A stretch of DNA of 43,995 bases from Lachnospiraceae bacterium (GTDB taxonomy: Bacteria > Bacillota > Clostridia > Lachnospirales > Lachnospiraceae), in NCBI GenBank assembly GCA_015258065.1, contig JABZIZ010000019.1, positions 1 through 43,995 of the forward strand, written 5' to 3'. Positions within the stretch are counted from its first letter, which is position 1. The number at the start of each line of letters is the position of its first letter. The position numbers and the translations under genes were made by a program. The notes below the pieces were generated by a model, which worked only from the letters and a program-made list of their open reading frames with translations, searched no databases and had not been told where the DNA came from. Positions 41,511 to 43,995 of the stretch are shown here, piece after piece.

Positions 41511-42220
41511 TAATTGAGTTGACAAAAACAATAATGGTCAGTTGTGATATCAATCTATGTTCCGTAATTGTTCGTCTTTTCACTGCTATTTTTCTTTCCT
41601 CTGTGATTGGATTTGAACGTGCCAGTAAAAGGCATTCAGCAGGATTAAGAACATTTATTTTGGTGACGTTATCAGCGTGTGTTTCTATGATGCTGGATAT
41701 TCTTATGATGAGTAAAACGGTCTCTCATTTGCCGGCACTGTCTGCAATTGCACTTTTTTGTGTAGCAACGATCAGTTGCAGAACAATCATTTATAGTTCA
41801 CGTAATCAGATAAAGGGATTGACGACAGCGGTTGCACTATGGTCCTGTACGCTAATCGGTTTTTGTACTGGGGCAGGTTTGTACTTTATTAGCATTATAA
41901 CTTTTCTCATCCTTCTTGGAATTCTCTATTATCTGCCAGGATGGGAGCTTTACCTGAAGAACCGTTCCAATCACTTTGAAATCCATTTGGAATTGAAGAG
42001 TAGACAGTTTTTACAAGATTTTGTGACCACCATTCGCAGGTTGGGACTTCGAATTGATGACATCGAGTTGAACAGCGCATATCATGGATCGGGTCTTAGT
42101 GTCTATTCTGTTACCTTTACAATCGACAGTAAGGAATTAAAAAAATACAAAACACACCGGGAGATTATTGAGGCGTTGTCAACGATTGATTATATTTACT
42201 ACATAGAGGAAATGAGGTAG
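41495..42220 (+). CDS. MgtC/SapB-family membrane protein
   Basis: 241 residues if GTG 41495 is the start (GAGGAG lies close before it); an ATG at 41534 is an alternative. The N-terminal part has four to five membrane helices and the family pattern FLSSVIGFERASKRHSAGLR followed by TFILVTLSACVSM. The C-terminal 80 residues are a soluble ACT-like domain. MgtC proteins are linked to Mg2+ limitation and control of membrane potential, but their mechanism is debated. Overlap with the antiporter gene suggests a shared role in ion balance. The gene ends exactly where a 77-bp direct repeat begins. Confidence 0.88.
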   Translation: MQNAVIIELTKTIMVSCDINLCSVIVRLFTAIFLSSVIGFERASKRHSAGLRTFILVTLSACVSMMLDILMMSKTVSHLPALSAIALFCVATISCRTIIYSSRNQIKGLTTAVALWSCTLIGFCTGAGLYFISIITFLILLGILYYLPGWELYLKNRSNHFEIHLELKSRQFLQDFVTTIRRLGLRIDDIELNSAYHGSGLSVYSVTFTIDSKELKKYKTHREIIEALSTIDYIYYIEEMR

Positions 42221-42297
42221 TTGTCCTTCGAAAGGAGTGAGGAGTTTTGAATCAGGTAGATGCAAGGACAAGAGATTTCTTCGACAGGCAAGTTCTT
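42221..42297. repeat. 77-bp direct repeat, copy 1
   Basis: Identical, base for base, to 43919-43995 at the window end, 1698 bases away. It carries the last 28 bases of a DUF3990 gene and the first 17 codons of a DUF3791 gene. It begins immediately after the MgtC stop codon. The true repeat may be longer, as copy 2 runs off the window. Confidence 0.95.
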
Positions 42298-42492
42298 GCG
42301 GAGATCAAGGCAAAATATGGATTCAATGAATTGGATGCGATTCGCAGCTTTCTACTCTCTGAAACCTACCAAATGTTAGTCGATCCCCAGACGGAAGTTT
42401 ATTCGTTCAGTCCTCTGATTCTTTTTGACATGTGAGAGAGTGAGATGATCACAGGAGATCCGCGGAATTCCAGATATATCAGGGAGGATTGA
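42247..42492 (+). pseudogene. DUF3791 gene with premature stop
   Basis: TTG 42247 with a GGAGTGAGGAG site starts a frame reading MNQVDARTRDFF..., ending after 62 codons at TGA 42433 (LILFDM-stop). If the TGA is read through, the frame goes on with ESEMITGDPRNSRYIRED to TGA 42490. DUF3791-type proteins, as I remember them, have DMW-E followed by TGDPRNS at this point, so the stop is most simply a TGG to TGA change of the Trp codon. A shortened product of 62 residues could still be made. The usual partner DUF3990 is absent upstream except for its last bases. Confidence 0.7.
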
Positions 42493-42525
42493 GCCTTGTG
42501 CAAAGAAGCCGAATTTTTTTGACTA

Positions 42526-42554
42526 TTGATATTTTTGCAATAGGTGGCTACAAT
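42526..42554 (+). promoter_or_regulatory. Promoter of the RelB/PIN toxin-antitoxin pair
   Basis: TTGATA (42526-42531), a 17-bp spacer and TACAAT (42549-42554) lie 60 bases before the antitoxin start. Confidence 0.7.
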
Positions 42555-42579
42555 AATATTACAAACGAATAATAAACGC

Positions 42580-42592
42580 ATACATTATGTAT
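42580..42592. promoter_or_regulatory. Palindrome between promoter and antitoxin gene, candidate operator
   Basis: ATACATTATGTAT is a perfect dyad around its middle base, located between the -10 box and the ribosome binding site (AAGGAG 42600-42605). RelB/DinJ antitoxins bind such palindromes and repress their own operon; binding here is inferred. Confidence 0.5.
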
Positions 42593-42614
42593 TGGAATAT
42601 AAGGAGATGATCTT

Positions 42615-42911
42615 ATGGCTGAACAGGTATTAGTTCAATTCAGAGCGGACAAAGCGTTAAAAGAAGAAGTGGCGGATATTTACAGTCAGCTTGGTATGGA
42701 TCTTCCTACTGCTTTTCGTATGTTCTTGAATAAGAGTAAACAAGTAAGAGGACTGCCTTTTGATGCGGTACTGCCACCTGTAATCCAACGAGAGGACTTC
42801 AGATCGGCGTTTAAGGCTTTGCGTGAAGAAGCTGTTGATGTACCAGAGATGTCTCTTGAAGAGATCAACGCTGAAATATCCGCTACAAGAGCTGAGCGAA
42901 AAAGGGGGTAG
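42615..42911 (+). CDS. RelB/DinJ-family antitoxin
   Basis: 98 residues. The N-terminal 45 residues form a ribbon-helix-helix DNA-binding domain (VLVQFRADKALKEEVADIY then LGMDLPTAFRMFLNK), the hallmark of RelB/DinJ. The C-terminal acidic helix region would cover the toxin. The start has AAGGAG 9 bases upstream, and 3 bases separate it from the PIN toxin gene. It should neutralise the toxin and repress the operon. Confidence 0.9.
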   Translation: MAEQVLVQFRADKALKEEVADIYSQLGMDLPTAFRMFLNKSKQVRGLPFDAVLPPVIQREDFRSAFKALREEAVDVPEMSLEEINAEISATRAERKRG

Positions 42912-42914
42912 TCT

Positions 42915-43331
42915 ATGATCTACGCAGTTATAGACACCAATGTTTTCGTGGCTGCCCTTCTGACCAAGAATGATGATTCTGCAACCGTCAAGGTATATAA
43001 GGCTATTGCGGACGGATTGATCACGTCTCTTTATCATAAGGATATATTGACGGAATATGAAGAAGTTCTTAGCAGACCCAAATTCAAGTTCAGCGAGAAA
43101 AGGATCAACGCTGTCCTCGATATGATCGTCAAATATGGCATAGAAGTTTTTCCTAAGCCTACTGGGGAGATTCTTGTGGATATGGATGATCTGATCTTTT
43201 ATGAGGTGGCTATGGAGAGGAGAGACGATGATTCTTATCTGGTCACTGGAAATCAGAAGCATTATCCTGTTAGGGATTTTATTGTGACACCAGCAGAGAT
43301 GATAGAAATAATCGAAAACGGAACGCTATGA
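42915..43331 (+). CDS. PIN-domain toxin (putative toxin-antitoxin component, PIN family)
   Basis: 138 residues covering one PIN domain, the usual size. Acidic metal-site residues are seen in order: D7 in IDTNVFVAALL, Glu in LTEYEEVLSRP, and the Asp cluster in RRDDDSYLVTGNQKHYP. PIN toxins are Mg2+-dependent RNases that cut tRNA or mRNA. It is coupled to a RelB-type antitoxin instead of the VapB type most often found with PIN toxins, though this PIN subfamily does occur with RelB/DinJ partners. Confidence 0.9.
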   Translation: MIYAVIDTNVFVAALLTKNDDSATVKVYKAIADGLITSLYHKDILTEYEEVLSRPKFKFSEKRINAVLDMIVKYGIEVFPKPTGEILVDMDDLIFYEVAMERRDDDSYLVTGNQKHYPVRDFIVTPAEMIEIIENGTL

Positions 43332-43607
43332 TAGCCTTGAAATGGTTATGAAAAAGAAGGAGAGCTACACCAATCCATAAAAAGGATCCCTGTAGGGTTT
43401 TGATAAAAAAGAATATCCCCCGCAACAGGCTGGCGGCTCTGTTACGGGGGCAACGGAGGCTGGGGTTACAGGTATTTTCTCATTTCTTCGGCTGTTACAG
43501 AACAGAAACAGTCTTTGTCTTTTTCAACAGACAGGATCTAACAAACACCATATTCGTACATCCAATTAGAGATACCATCGTTCCCTTAAGTGGGGAGGAA
43601 ACCGAGC
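43332..43607. other. 276-base gap with a hairpin, no supported gene
   Basis: A stem of 12 bp with one mismatch (CCCCCGCAACAG at 43417-43428 with 43439-43450) lies here; on the minus strand it is followed by ATATTCTTTTTT, on the plus strand by no T-run. A 76-codon open frame from TTG 43400 has no ribosome binding site and no recognisable product. Confidence 0.5.
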
Positions 43608-43948
43608 ATGATTCTATATCATGGCAGTAACATAGAAGTGAGAACGCCTCACAATTCTTAATGGCCTGCGTGCTTCGGATTCTGGAGTTTTCGAATGCAG
43701 ATAAAGATTGGCTACAGTTTGTCGTACGAAATCGAAGAGAGAAAGAACTGAGCCCAGACTATGATTTAGTCATCGGCCCAGTGGCCAACGATACCACGCT
43801 TCCGGTGATTGATGATTACATGGATGGAAAGTATGATCAGGACGAGGCAGTAAAGCGACTGATGCCCCAAAATTTGACAGATCAATATGCATTTTTAACA
43901 GAGAAGGCACTTTCCTTTTTGTCCTTCGAAAGGAGTGAGGAGTTTTGA
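43608..43948 (+). pseudogene. DUF3990 gene with internal deletion and frame change
   Basis: ATG 43608, with GGGGAGGAA upstream, starts MILYHGSNIEVRTPHNS and stops at 43659-43661. MILYHGSN is the typical DUF3990 start. In another frame, 43661-43948 encodes the C-terminal part of the family (KDWLQFVVRNRR, YDLVIGPVANDTTLP, RLMPQNLTDQYAFLTEKALS). The part in between, roughly 50 codons in intact relatives as I recall them, is missing. The gene therefore looks broken by a deletion. Its stop codon overlaps the start of the next DUF3791 gene (TTGA). Confidence 0.75.
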
Positions 43949-43995
43949 ATCAGGTAGATGCAAGGACAAGAGATTTCTTCGACAGGCAAGTTCTT
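43919..43995. repeat. 77-bp direct repeat, copy 2 (reaches window end)
   Basis: Identical to 42221-42297. It spans the end of the DUF3990 remnant and the start of the second DUF3791 gene. Confidence 0.95.
43945..43995 (+). CDS. DUF3791 protein, second copy (3' end outside window)
   Basis: TTG 43945 overlaps the DUF3990 stop by 4 bases and gives MNQVDARTRDFFDRQVL, identical to the first copy so far as visible. This is the expected DUF3990-DUF3791 gene order. Whether this copy has an intact Trp codon lies outside the window. Confidence 0.7.
   Translation, partial: MNQVDARTRDFFDRQVL

Noticed and set aside
43400..43630. 76-codon plus-strand open frame before the DUF3990 remnant
   Set aside because: TTG start without a ribosome binding site, it crosses a GC-rich hairpin and overlaps the clear DUF3990 start at 43608.

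Overview
The window looks like chromosomal DNA of a low-GC-lineage Bacillota, most likely a Lachnospiraceae-type clostridium of middling base composition. The basis is strong purine-rich ribosome binding sites, the gene order glmM next to a diadenylate cyclase and YbbR protein, a ComF/YvyF pair, RecD2, clostridial-type MglBAC transport genes and choline-binding-type lysozyme repeats. I saw no tRNA, rRNA, CRISPR array or complete insertion sequence.

Layout. 1-6825: a hexose (galactose/glucose) ABC import locus. It has a binding-fold protein cut by the window edge, a normal-order MglB-like protein, a second MglB-like lipoprotein whose fold segments are in circularly permuted order, then MglA and an MglC carrying a long coiled-coil N-terminus. 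6829-10532: recD2, comF and a YvyF-like zinc protein (DNA repair, competence and motility-type neighbours). 10534-15719: two unrecognised membrane proteins, cdaA, cdaR/ybbR, glmM and an HPr-like protein that lacks the phosphorylatable His15 but keeps Ser46. This is a c-di-AMP and cell-wall-precursor cluster. 15722-19748: rmlD, a large GT-C-like membrane protein and a PTS_EIIC_2-type permease. 19917-25424: a secreted GH25 lysozyme, a UDPGP-type uridylyltransferase, a small conserved protein and a membrane-anchored HtrA protease. 25408-27066: a long ClpX variant. 27261-31496: cysK (-), a CmpB-type membrane protein (-), corA (+) and nahK (-). The nahK gene ends a minus-strand sugar ABC operon (30402-34923).

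From about 35.2 kb to the end the DNA is visibly more AT-rich and looks accessory. It holds a plus-strand operon (nucleoside-hydrolase-like protein, binding lipoprotein, two permeases) behind a leader with a terminator and a possible alternative hairpin. A convergent glpP antiterminator gene follows; GlpP may act on that leader. Next come a cation:proton antiporter overlapping an MgtC gene, a RelB/PIN toxin-antitoxin pair, and decayed, partly duplicated DUF3990/DUF3791 genes.

The most striking items are the circularly permuted galactose-binding protein beside a normal-order paralogue, the His-less HPr, the candidate GlpP-controlled leader, the decayed and duplicated DUF3990/DUF3791 module, and a set of short tandem repeats with different unit lengths (14, 21, 30 and 35 bp) confined to the gaps between genes. 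Family calls rest on remembered motifs and family sequences; no database search was possible.
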